From JAWOLE01 sp035263845 (lineage in GTDB: Bacteria; Acidobacteriota; Thermoanaerobaculia; UBA5066; Gp7-AA6): a stretch of DNA of 52,102 nt. Under the pieces are notes generated by a model. The model saw nothing but the letters and a program-made list of their open reading frames with translations, was not told the DNA's origin and searched no databases. A program made the position numbers and the translations under genes. The stretch's first letter is position 1. The number at the start of each line of letters is the position of its first letter. The DNA lies in NCBI GenBank assembly GCA_035263845.1, contig DATFQY010000117.1, positions 1 through 52,102 on the forward strand, given 5' to 3'. Below, piece after piece: positions 41,955-50,191 of the stretch.

Positions 41955-44900
41955 TTACCGGATCGTGAGCAGCGCACCGGCAGAGTAGGCAGCGAACTCC
42001 GGGGCGTAGAGGGACTCGACTTGGGCGGGCGCCACGCGGAAGGTGCCGGCCATATTGGCTCGGAGGCGGTACTTGAAGGTGTACTCGCCGGCGGGGAGGG
42101 TCTCGAAGAAGAAGTTCGTCCCGGAATCGCGCGTCTCTTCGTACCACGAGATCCCGAGGTCCCACCGGTAGCGCGACAAGACGTTCTCGGGCTCCAGCCC
42201 CGCCGCCCGCGGGTCGCGAAGGTGGATGTACTCGGCGGAGTGCTTCGACCGCAGCGAGATCTGCACCTCGACCTCGTCGCCGGCGGCGAGCGTCATTCCT
42301 TCCGTCCACGGTTTCAGGACGAATCCGGAGGCGGTGCTCTCGCGCTTGAAGTAGCGGCGGGTCACGGAGAAGAAGTCTCCCCGCTCCTCCTGCGGAAGCT
42401 TCTCGGTCGAGAAGTGCCACGTCGCCGACGCGAAGGCGAGACCCTTGCCCTCCTTCTCGACGGTGACCGTGGAGGACGTCTTCGGATCGAGCTTGTCGCC
42501 GGGCACCACGACCTGGTTCCTCTTTCCGGTGTACTGGTCCGGCTCGAACGTGAAGGTGACCCTCTGGCTCCCGACCGCCACCGACACCGCCTCCCGGACC
42601 GAAAGCGCCCCCTCGGACTTCAGGTAGTGCGCCAGCGACGCGACGACCTCCGCCGTCGCCTTCGTAGACTTCCACTGGTTGAGCTTCTTGTTCAGGAAGA
42701 GCCATTGAACGATGCCGTCCCGGCGCGAATCGCGCGGGTCGAGCTCGGTCAGCGTGCGCAGGGCGAGCGCCTGCGTCTCGATCGTGTCGTTGTACCAGAG
42801 CCACGACCGGTCCTCGCGGGCCCAGTAGGTGCCCAGGTCCGGATCGGTCTTCGCCGAATCCATGACGCTGTCCCAGACGAGCTTCGAGTCCGCGGCGCGT
42901 CCCATCCGCTTCAGGACCAGGGCGAGCTGCGCCTTGGAGAACGGTGAATGTTCCTTCCAGTGCTTGAAGGAAAAATCCAGCAGCTTCTGCCGGTCCTCCG
43001 GGGAAAACGCCTTCGCGTACCAGGCGGGGTCGGGGTACGAGGAGAGCGTGTAGTTGACGAACGTCGCGTACTCCCAGCACCCGCCATGGGACATGCACCG
43101 TCCGAGGTCGTCGCGCACGTAGGACGCGACGTATCCCCACGCCCTCTCGACGGCGTCCCGCGGGGCGTCCGCGCCGAACTCCAGCGCATTGGCGAAGCCG
43201 TGGAGGATGTAGATCGTCATGTAGGGAGACGGCGGGCCGCCGGGCCACCAGGGGAATCCACCGGAGGAGGTCTGCGCTTTGAGCAGCTTCGCCAGGGCCG
43301 AGTCGCGCTCGGCCTGGGCGGCCCGGGGATCGAGGATCCGCACGATCTCGCCTCCGGTGTCCCTGCCGCCGCGCGACTCCTGGAGCCACGGCGTCTCCTC
43401 GAGCGCCATCTTGCGGTTCGGATCGAAGGAGTCGAAGGTCTCGAGGCGCGTCTCCCGCTTCGACATTTCCTGCGCCATCCTGGCCACGGCCGGGTAGTCG
43501 CGGAAGAGCGTCGAGACGATCGCGGTCGGGATGAACCGGTTGAGCGTCTGCTCGGTGCACTCGTAGGGGTAGTGGACGAGGTAAGGAAGCGCGTTCAACA
43601 CCGAGTAGAAGAGCTGCGCGTCCACCGTGACGACGAGCTGCTCGTTGGTCCGCGAAGGATCGTCCCCCTTCGCCATGTCCTCGAAGCTCATCGTTCGCCG
43701 CGACCCGTCCTTCAGGCTCACGAACCTGGACTGCACCAGGTGCATCCGGCCGGGAAGGACCGGGACCGGGCGGAGCTCGCCGTCGGAGGTCTCGCCGGAA
43801 ACTGCGGTGACCTTGAACGCATAGGTTCCGATGCGCCGGGGAGCCGCGAGCGTGAACGCGACGTCGGCCCCGCCTCCGGCGTCCGCCGTGAACGGCGCCG
43901 ACGTTCCGCCGGCCGGCAGCCCGAATTCCACCGACGCGCTCGCATTGGTGTCGGCATCGAGGACCTCGATCGAGACGCGGCCGGACATCCTCGTCGCCGA
44001 CGCGTTGTTGACGACCACCTTCAGCTGAGCCCTGTCGGACTCGCGCAGGAAGCGCGGCACGTACGGACGCACCATCAAGTCCTTGAAGCTTTTCGCTTCC
44101 TTCTCGACGGACCCCGCCTTCAGGTCGCGAGTCACCGCGTGGACCCAGACTTTCCACGACGTCACCGAATCAGGAACGGTGAACTCGAGTGCCGCCGTGC
44201 CCGTCGAATCGGCCAGGAGGTGGGGCATCCAGAAGGCCGTCTCCGCGAAATTGGACCGGAGCTCGGTCGCGGCGGCGGCGGACTGCGGCGGCGCCGCGGC
44301 GACATCCAGGGCCTCCTGTCGCTCCGCGACCGCCCCGGCCACGAATCCCCGCGCGGCGGCAGGCGCCGGAGCCTCGGCCAGGGCCGCGCCCTTCCTCAGG
44401 ATCACGCCCCCGGAACCGCGCCGGCCCGGGCCTCCGATTCCATAGCTCTCGAGGAACTTCAGCCGGTCCGGCGTCGGGGGAGGCGGCAACGAAACAATCC
44501 CGTAGTCCTCGCTCGAGACCCACTGCGCGAACGCCTGTCCGACGCTCGCCCGCTCCACGCCGATCGAAGCGTGGTTGGGATACACCGACAGCGGATCGGG
44601 AGGCTGGTGCGGGACGAAGGAGTCCAGGCTGCGGTCGTACATGTACGCCAGCAGCTCCGCCGCGCCCGCTTCGGCCGAGCTGCCCGACGGCGCCTTGACC
44701 GTCACCCGCCAGGTCTCGGGGCTTGCTGGCCGCAGCCGGTCGCGGAAGGTCGAGAAGGAGATGTCGAGCTTCTTGTCGTCCCAGGGGACGAAGACGGTCT
44801 GCGTGACCGCGACGTACTGGTGGTCGCGAATCAGCGCGAGGCGCGCGCCGAACCCGCCGCGGTCCTTCTCGCCGACCGGGATCTCGACGATCGAGCTTTC

Positions 44901-47900
44901 CGAGCCCGTCAGCCGGCGCCGCTCGACTAAGTCGCCGTCGCGGAAGATTTCGAGCGTGACCGCCTGGCCCGGGATGCCCGACATCGCGAGAAGCCGCGCG
45001 ACTCCGCCGGCGGGCACCGAGGAGGTTTCGGCCAGGAGGACTCCGGCGACCTTCAGCGGGGTCCGCCGGCCGGCCACGACGAAGTCCTTCGTCATTTCGA
45101 ACGTCGCGCCGAGGTCGTCCGACGTTTCGTAGCGGAACCGGTAGGCGCCGGGCGGCAGGTCCGGCAGCGTCACTTTCGCCTCGCCCTTCGCGTCGTGGGA
45201 CGCCGTCCCGCTCCCCCGCTCCTTCCCGTCCGGCCAGTCGCGCAGGATCGCCTCCAGCGCCGGCTGGCTGTCCCAGCGCGGGCGCTGCCGGTCGCCGGGC
45301 GTCGTGTAGCGGTCGAGGGACGGATCGACGGAAACCGGGAAGTCGGCCGGAAGCGCCGCCGCGCCGGGCTGCGCGATCTCCAGGACCCGCCAGGTCCCGG
45401 AGCCGGGCCGCGCACTGCCGTTCAAGTCGTGGCGCGAGACCGTCAGGACCACTGGCGCCCCTTCACGAAAGAAGGCTGTCTCCGAGCGCGCCTCGGCTTC
45501 GACTCCCACGAACCCCACGCGGAAGGTCCGCGTGTCCGAGCGCGTCTCGCCCCCCTCGTCCGTGACGTCGGCCACGGCGGCGTACCGGTACGTGATCCCC
45601 TTCTTTCCGGCGAGCCGCTCGTCGGCGGCCGGCGTGAACGTGACCTGGAAGGTGCCGTCGGCCGACAGAGCCCCGGAGCCCTGCGCGACGACTTCTTTGG
45701 CGGCGGGAGGCCGGTACCACATCCACCACCACGGAAACTCCGGCTCCCGCGTGACGCGCCAGATCGCCGAGCCTCGGGTCACCGGCAGGCCGAAGTAGTA
45801 GCGCGCGGACCCCGTGAGAACGACCGGGCGATTCAGGCGCGCCGTCCCCTCGATCTCCTTCCAGGCGACCTCGAAGGTCGGCCGCTTGTACTCCTCGACT
45901 CGCACCGGCGAGGAGCCCTGCGCGGAAGTCGTGATCCGCCACTCCCCGAGCACCCTGCCCGCGGGAACGCGGAATTCACCGGAGGCCGTGCCGTAGGAAT
46001 TCGTCGAGGAAACCTTCGACTCGACCACCTGGCCGTTGGCGTCCACGAGCGACACGGTCACGGAAGAGCCCGTGAGGACCTCGAAGCGGCCGAGGTCGCG
46101 CCGCCCGTGGAAGACGAGGACTTTCCAGTCGATCGTCTGGCCGGGGCGGTAGATCGAGCGGTCGGCGTAGACGAGCGACTGCGTCGCGTCGGAGGGCTGA
46201 GGCCTGCCGTTCAACGAGAGGTAGTTGGCGTCGAGCGCGGCGTCCTTTCCCTTGCGGGCGAGAAGGAAGTACGAGACGCCCTCGCGCCCGGGCGCGTAGT
46301 CGAACTTCGCCAGCCCGTCGGGCCCGGTCGTCTTCGTCTCGACCGGCTGGTGGCGCCGGTTCCAGTCGAAACGGTACAGCGTGACCGCGGCGCCGCCGGC
46401 GGGCTCGCCCGTGTCGCCGGTCAGCACGCGGGCCTCGATCGCCGGCGTCTCGAGCCGGGTGACGAGGACCAGGTTGCCCACGAGGATGTTCGCCGAGACG
46501 ATCCGATTCGACCGCGCCGAGAAATCCTCCTTCGCCGACGCGACGACGACGTAGAGGCCCGGCTGCGAGAGGGGCGGTGTCACGAAGGTCCGGTGCGGCT
46601 TGTAGTCGGGTGTCGCGGGAAGCCGGGCCGACCACTGGTCCACGGGAGGCGTCGAGAGAAGCTGCTTCGCCTCCTGCCCAGACGGCAGCAGGTTGTAGTC
46701 CGTCGCCGCCTCGACGCGGTGCGCGAGGTCCACCGGGTAGGCGCGGAAGTACAGCGCCGGAACGTTCTTGTGCGTCACCTGGAGCGAGCGCCGGCCGGGG
46801 GAGTCCTGCGACATCGCCGCGAGCTGGTAATCGGGCGCCTCGATCACCTGCGCGATCGCCCGGCAGCGGATCCCGCCGGGAGAGTTCGGATACGTCCTCT
46901 CTCCCTCGCGGGCCGCCGCGAGCGCCTCGACCAGGTTGTCGGGAGAGTCCTTCGACTGTCGGAGCTCCGCGAGCGTCGCCATTCCCATGGCCCACCACGG
47001 AAGGTTGCGGGCCGGGGCGAGCCGGCCCTCCAGGTCTTTCCGGATTGCCGCGCGATCGGCTTCGAGCGTGAAGGAGGCGTGGAGGCGCCGGAGCCTCTCC
47101 AGCCGGGCTTCGAGGGCCGCCTCACGCCGGCCCTCGTCCGCGTGCCACGACTCGTGGTCCCCCAGGACCGCGACCAGCTTCTCCAAAGGATGAGCGGCCG
47201 GGTCTTTCAAAAGGGCGGGCGAGGCCTGGCCCTGCGCCGCGAGGAGCTTTCCCAGCGGCAGGCGGCCGGCGGAAGCCGACTCGGCCGGCGACCAGCCCGA
47301 GGTATCCGCCAGGAGATCGGCGAAGAGGTAACTGACCGTGTCGCGCAGGGTGCCCCGGATCTCCGGCGGATAGTCGTTCTTCTCGAGATACTCCGAGATC
47401 CGGCCGACCGGGACCGCGCCGAGCTCTGCCCGGCGCTCCCAGGCGTCGAGGTAGGACTTCCGAGCTTCCTCGAAGATCTGCTCGCGCGTCCACGCCTTCA
47501 GGTCCGGGGAGAGCGTCTCGACGCGCTCGCGCTGGCCGATCTCCCAGGAGTACGCCCGCGAGTAGTTGACCAGCGCGTCGGCGTAGAGCAGGTCGAGCGT
47601 GACCCGGGAAAGGATTTCCTGAGGGTGCTTCTCCTCCCGCAGGAACCGGACCGCCGACTCGAAGCCGTGGAGCGCGGTCTCCATCTGGACGTGGCGGACG
47701 AGGGCGCGAGTCCAGTTCTCCTCGTCGCCCCGGGCGCGTGCCGCCGCGAGGATCGAGTCCACCTTCGCCAGCGCCTCGGCGAGCTTCTGCTCGGAGACCA
47801 GCCGGTCCACCTCCGCCCAGTCCGACGAGGTCGCGGGCACGGCGGCGGCCTTCCCCTTCGGCGGCTCGGCTGGATTCTTCACCGGTTTTCGCGGGGCGGT

Positions 47901-47993
47901 CTGGGTGAGGATGGCGCCCCCGCCCGAGGCCGCCGCCAGCAGGAGCACCAGGAAGTAGGACCTGACCCGGCCGGATTTGGACACGTCCGTCAT
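41955..47993 (-). CDS. Large alpha-2-macroglobulin-like protein with CTEQ thioester
   Basis: This 2,012-residue protein is a bacterial alpha-2-macroglobulin, a periplasmic or cell-surface protein that traps foreign proteases by covalent thioester capture. The N-terminal signal anchor (SYFLVLLLAAASGGGAILTQ) has no lipobox cysteine. Many beta-sandwich (MG) domains follow, with motifs such as VYADRSIYRPGQTIDWKVLV near residue 610 and WVHAVTRDLKAGSVEKEAKS. The thioester motif YPYECTEQTLNRFIPTA has its Cys at residue 1479, so the Cys-x-x-Gln thioester pair is intact. An alpha-helical TED region and a receptor-binding-type domain complete it. The pbpC gene often found next to such proteins is absent. 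The ATG at 47993 is chosen because the upstream in-frame extension overlaps the divergent DUF4337 gene. Confidence 0.92.
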   Translation of the reverse strand: MTDVSKSGRVRSYFLVLLLAAASGGGAILTQTAPRKPVKNPAEPPKGKAAAVPATSSDWAEVDRLVSEQKLAEALAKVDSILAAARARGDEENWTRALVRHVQMETALHGFESAVRFLREEKHPQEILSRVTLDLLYADALVNYSRAYSWEIGQRERVETLSPDLKAWTREQIFEEARKSYLDAWERRAELGAVPVGRISEYLEKNDYPPEIRGTLRDTVSYLFADLLADTSGWSPAESASAGRLPLGKLLAAQGQASPALLKDPAAHPLEKLVAVLGDHESWHADEGRREAALEARLERLRRLHASFTLEADRAAIRKDLEGRLAPARNLPWWAMGMATLAELRQSKDSPDNLVEALAAAREGERTYPNSPGGIRCRAIAQVIEAPDYQLAAMSQDSPGRRSLQVTHKNVPALYFRAYPVDLAHRVEAATDYNLLPSGQEAKQLLSTPPVDQWSARLPATPDYKPHRTFVTPPLSQPGLYVVVASAKEDFSARSNRIVSANILVGNLVLVTRLETPAIEARVLTGDTGEPAGGAAVTLYRFDWNRRHQPVETKTTGPDGLAKFDYAPGREGVSYFLLARKGKDAALDANYLSLNGRPQPSDATQSLVYADRSIYRPGQTIDWKVLVFHGRRDLGRFEVLTGSSVTVSLVDANGQVVESKVSSTNSYGTASGEFRVPAGRVLGEWRITTSAQGSSPVRVEEYKRPTFEVAWKEIEGTARLNRPVVLTGSARYYFGLPVTRGSAIWRVTREPEFPWWWMWYRPPAAKEVVAQGSGALSADGTFQVTFTPAADERLAGKKGITYRYAAVADVTDEGGETRSDTRTFRVGFVGVEAEARSETAFFREGAPVVLTVSRHDLNGSARPGSGTWRVLEIAQPGAAALPADFPVSVDPSLDRYTTPGDRQRPRWDSQPALEAILRDWPDGKERGSGTASHDAKGEAKVTLPDLPPGAYRFRYETSDDLGATFEMTKDFVVAGRRTPLKVAGVLLAETSSVPAGGVARLLAMSGIPGQAVTLEIFRDGDLVERRRLTGSESSIVEIPVGEKDRGGFGARLALIRDHQYVAVTQTVFVPWDDKKLDISFSTFRDRLRPASPETWRVTVKAPSGSSAEAGAAELLAYMYDRSLDSFVPHQPPDPLSVYPNHASIGVERASVGQAFAQWVSSEDYGIVSLPPPPTPDRLKFLESYGIGGPGRRGSGGVILRKGAALAEAPAPAAARGFVAGAVAERQEALDVAAAPPQSAAAATELRSNFAETAFWMPHLLADSTGTAALEFTVPDSVTSWKVWVHAVTRDLKAGSVEKEAKSFKDLMVRPYVPRFLRESDRAQLKVVVNNASATRMSGRVSIEVLDADTNASASVEFGLPAGGTSAPFTADAGGGADVAFTLAAPRRIGTYAFKVTAVSGETSDGELRPVPVLPGRMHLVQSRFVSLKDGSRRTMSFEDMAKGDDPSRTNEQLVVTVDAQLFYSVLNALPYLVHYPYECTEQTLNRFIPTAIVSTLFRDYPAVARMAQEMSKRETRLETFDSFDPNRKMALEETPWLQESRGGRDTGGEIVRILDPRAAQAERDSALAKLLKAQTSSGGFPWWPGGPPSPYMTIYILHGFANALEFGADAPRDAVERAWGYVASYVRDDLGRCMSHGGCWEYATFVNYTLSSYPDPAWYAKAFSPEDRQKLLDFSFKHWKEHSPFSKAQLALVLKRMGRAADSKLVWDSVMDSAKTDPDLGTYWAREDRSWLWYNDTIETQALALRTLTELDPRDSRRDGIVQWLFLNKKLNQWKSTKATAEVVASLAHYLKSEGALSVREAVSVAVGSQRVTFTFEPDQYTGKRNQVVVPGDKLDPKTSSTVTVEKEGKGLAFASATWHFSTEKLPQEERGDFFSVTRRYFKRESTASGFVLKPWTEGMTLAAGDEVEVQISLRSKHSAEYIHLRDPRAAGLEPENVLSRYRWDLGISWYEETRDSGTNFFFETLPAGEYTFKYRLRANMAGTFRVAPAQVESLYAPEFAAYSAGALLTIR

Positions 47994-48049
47994 TCTGTCA
48001 GCAAAGGACACTGCGCTCGGACTCCGGTTCCCGATAGACTTCCGGAGCG

Positions 48050-48631
48050 ATGCCCGAAGGCCCCGAGATCGAGACCGACAAGCTCCAGGAAGAGATCCAC
48101 GAGGAGATCGAGCACGAGGGGACACCACTCCTTCGAAAGATCGCGCTCTCGACGGCGCTCTTCGCCGCCATCGCCGCGATCGCGGCCCTGAAGGCAGGCG
48201 CCACCGTCAACACGGCGCTCGTCCTCAAGACCGAGGCGACGCGGCTCCAGGGCGAAGCGTCGGACCAGTGGGCTTACTACCAGGCCAAGGGGATCAAGGC
48301 GGCGACCGCGGAAGCATCGCGGACCGCCTGGCTCGCCATCGGCAAGGAGCCGCCTCCCGACTACGCCGAGAAGCAGAAGCGCTACCTGGAGGAGCAGAAG
48401 GACATCCAGGAGAAGGCGCGGGAGAAGGAGAAGCAGCGCGACGAGAAATCCCACGAGGCCGACGAGCTCCTCCATCACCACCACGGCTTCGCCAGCACGG
48501 TCGCCCTCTTCCAGGTGGCGATCGCGCTGGGAGCCGTCGCGGCATTGACCCAGAGCCGACCGGTCTGGGCGGGCTCGCTGGTGCTCGGAGGCGCCGCGAC
48601 GGTCTTGTTCGTCCTGAACCTGCTCGTATGA
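48050..48631 (+). CDS. DUF4337 family membrane protein
   Basis: The 193-residue product has a charged N-terminal helix (PEIETDKLQEEIHEEIEHEG), a hydrophobic segment (LSTALFAAIAAIAALKAG) and a long coiled-coil-like region (EKQKRYLEEQKDIQEKAREK). Two C-terminal spans follow (ASTVALFQVAIALGAVAAL and LVLGGAATVLFVLNLLV), with a HHHHH cluster before them. This pattern and the sequence QGEASDQWAYYQAKGIKA match DUF4337, whose function is not known. It is divergent from the alpha-2-macroglobulin gene by 56 bp. A GATAGACT box lies close to the ATG. Confidence 0.85.
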   Translation: MPEGPEIETDKLQEEIHEEIEHEGTPLLRKIALSTALFAAIAAIAALKAGATVNTALVLKTEATRLQGEASDQWAYYQAKGIKAATAEASRTAWLAIGKEPPPDYAEKQKRYLEEQKDIQEKAREKEKQRDEKSHEADELLHHHHGFASTVALFQVAIALGAVAALTQSRPVWAGSLVLGGAATVLFVLNLLV

Positions 48632-48643
48632 CTCCTTCCGGTG

Positions 48644-48660
48644 GGGCATCGGACTTGCAC
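48644..48660 (+). promoter_or_regulatory. Sigma-54 (-24/-12) promoter of the HhH protein
   Basis: GGGCATCGGACTTGCA has GG (48645-48646) and GC (48657-48658) exactly 10 nt apart, with TTGCA complete at -12 and GGCA at -24. Transcription would start near 48670, about 24 bp before the ATG at 48694. It lies in a 62-bp gap after DUF4337. Confidence 0.6.
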
Positions 48661-48693
48661 TACCGGCGCTTACAGTTGAAGGGAGGGGGAACC

Positions 48694-49617
48694 ATGCGAA
48701 GCAACCGGATCCGGATCGGTCCCTGGCTGACCATGCTGGCCCTGGCGCTCCTCGTTTTCGAGGGGACCGCGTTCGCCGCCAAGGCCAAGAAACCGCTCGT
48801 CGATCTCAACACGGCAACCCAGAAGGAGCTGGAGGACCTCCCGGGCGTCGGCGAGGCGACGGCCAAGAAGATCATCGCCGGCCGACCCTACAAGTCGGTC
48901 TCGGACCTCGAGAAGGCCGGGGTACCCGCGAAGACCATCTCGAAGATCGAGAAACAGGTCACGGTCTCGGGAGGCGGCTCGTCGGCCTCGACGTCTTCGA
49001 TGTCCTCATCGGCCTCGACCGCCTCGACGGCCTCGAAGTCGGCGCCGGCGAAGACAGAGAAAGCCGAGAAAACGGAGAAGGCCGCGCCGGCCGCCGCGAT
49101 GGGCGCGAAGGTGGACCTGAACACGGCCTCGCAGAAGGAGCTCGAGGACCTGCCCGGCGTCGGGCCCGCGACCGCGAAGAAAATCATCGCCGGGCGGCCG
49201 TACTCGTCGGTGTCGGACCTGTCCCGCGCCGGCGTGAACAAGTCCACGATGGACAAGATCGGCGGCATGGTCACCGTCTCGGGGAAGGCCGCCGTGGCCG
49301 AAGCCGCTCCTCCGGCGAAACCGGCCGCGTCCGCGCCCGCCGCGCCGGCAACGGACACTTCGAAGTCGACGAGCTCTTCCTCGTCCAGCTCGAAGATGAC
49401 CGCTTCGTCCACGTCCTCGAAGACAGCCGAGTCCGCCGCGGGAACGCCCCAGCAGCCGCCCGTCAAGGGGATGGTCTGGGTCAACACGGAAACGAAAGTC
49501 TTCCACCGCGAGGGAGACCACTGGTACGGCAACACCAAGCACGGCAAATTCATGACCGAAGCGGACGCCATCAAGGCCGGCTACCGCGAGAGCAAGCAGA
49601 AGACTTCCGCGAAGTGA
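48694..49617 (+). CDS. Secreted protein with duplicated helix-hairpin-helix (ComEA-like) domain
   Basis: The 307-residue protein has a signal peptide (WLTMLALALLVFEGTAFAAK). Two nearly identical ComEA-type HhH domains follow: VDLNTATQKELEDLPGVGEA near residue 35, and VDLNTASQKELEDLPGVGPA near 140. Both carry the LPGVG hairpin that contacts DNA backbone. A Ser/Thr-rich linker of about 35 residues separates them and another follows. The C-terminal end (VWVNTETKVFHREGDHWYGN) resembles a small domain found at the end of several secreted proteins. ComEA is a periplasmic DNA receptor for transformation, so DNA binding is plausible, but no other competence gene is here. A GGGAGGGGG site precedes the ATG. 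Confidence 0.88.
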   Translation: MRSNRIRIGPWLTMLALALLVFEGTAFAAKAKKPLVDLNTATQKELEDLPGVGEATAKKIIAGRPYKSVSDLEKAGVPAKTISKIEKQVTVSGGGSSASTSSMSSSASTASTASKSAPAKTEKAEKTEKAAPAAAMGAKVDLNTASQKELEDLPGVGPATAKKIIAGRPYSSVSDLSRAGVNKSTMDKIGGMVTVSGKAAVAEAAPPAKPAASAPAAPATDTSKSTSSSSSSSKMTASSTSSKTAESAAGTPQQPPVKGMVWVNTETKVFHREGDHWYGNTKHGKFMTEADAIKAGYRESKQKTSAK

Positions 49618-49648
49618 GAAACTGACGGAAAAGGAGAAGGAGGTAGGC

Positions 49649-49936
49649 ATGAAGAAGCTCACCACGTTCGTTTCCGCCCTCGTGATCCTGGCGCTCCTGG
49701 CGGCCCCCGTGTCCGCGGCGACCAAGACCTACCAGGTGACCGGCCCGGTCCTCGAGGTCACCGACACGATGATCGCGGTCCAGAAGGGGAAGGACCGCTG
49801 GGAGATCGCCCGCGACGCCTCCACCAAGGTCACCGGCGACCTGAAGGTCGGCGCGAAAGTGACGATCGAGTACCGGATGACCGCCACCACCGTGGAGGCG
49901 AAGGCGGAGAAGAGCTCCTCGACGAAGAAGAAGTGA
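49649..49936 (+). CDS. Small secreted protein, 95 aa
   Basis: A clear Sec signal peptide (FVSALVILALLAAPVSAA, cleaved near residue 24) precedes a short beta-rich region. This has two related strands (YQVTGPVLEVTDTMIAVQKG and KVTGDLKVGAKVTIEYRM) that look like a small OB- or SH3-like barrel. The C-terminal tail is Lys/Ser-rich (KAEKSSSTKKK). GGAGGTAGGC before the ATG is a strong ribosome site. It lies 31 bp after the HhH gene and is probably in the same transcript. The fold assignment is tentative and no function is claimed. Confidence 0.7.
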   Translation: MKKLTTFVSALVILALLAAPVSAATKTYQVTGPVLEVTDTMIAVQKGKDRWEIARDASTKVTGDLKVGAKVTIEYRMTATTVEAKAEKSSSTKKK

Positions 49937-49941
49937 CAAAA

Positions 49942-49959
49942 GGGGCGCGAACGCGCCCC
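49942..49959. terminator. GC-rich hairpin between the small secreted gene and dnaE2
   Basis: GGGGCGCG (49942-49949) pairs with CGCGCCCC (49952-49959). A TTTT run follows it on the minus strand, and CTCTGT on the plus strand. It can act as a terminator for the HhH unit, and on the minus strand beyond the dnaE2 stop. The 2-nt nominal loop would open the inner base pairs. Confidence 0.5.
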
Positions 49960-49962
49960 CTC

Positions 49963-50191
49963 TGTCATCCTGAGCGAGGCCGAAGGCCGGCGAAGGATCT
50001 ACTCGACCGAGCCGCGTGATGACTTTTCTCGCGGCCTCTCCACCAAGATCCTTCCCTCGGCTTCGCTCGGGACTCGCTTCGCTTTCCTCGGGATGACAAC
50101 GTCGCTGGCTTTCCTCGGGATGACAATGTCAATGGAAGTTGTGACTCGGGATCGTAGATCCCTCGGTCGCTTCGCTTTCCTCGGGATGACG
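49963..50191. repeat. Interspersed palindromic repeat, copy C, extending into dnaE2
   Basis: The element runs TGTCATCCTGAGCGAGG...GAAGGATCT (49963-50000), then GATCCTTCCCTCGGCTTCGC...CTCGGGATGACAA (50047-50100). A partial copy (50107-50126) and AGATCCCTCGGTCGCTTCGC...CGGGATGACG (50156-50191) follow. The last copy lies inside the 3' end of dnaE2. It is more diverged than copies A and B. Confidence 0.75.

Noticed and set aside
47994..48128. Extension of the alpha-2-macroglobulin gene upstream to a start at 48128
   Set aside because: The extra 45 residues are Arg/Ser-rich, overlap the DUF4337 gene on the other strand, and would precede the signal anchor; the ATG at 47993 is better.
45195..48191. 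A 998-codon open frame on the plus strand opposite the alpha-2-macroglobulin gene
   Set aside because: Antisense to a gene with strong family motifs; composition is Arg-rich and no motif is recognisable.
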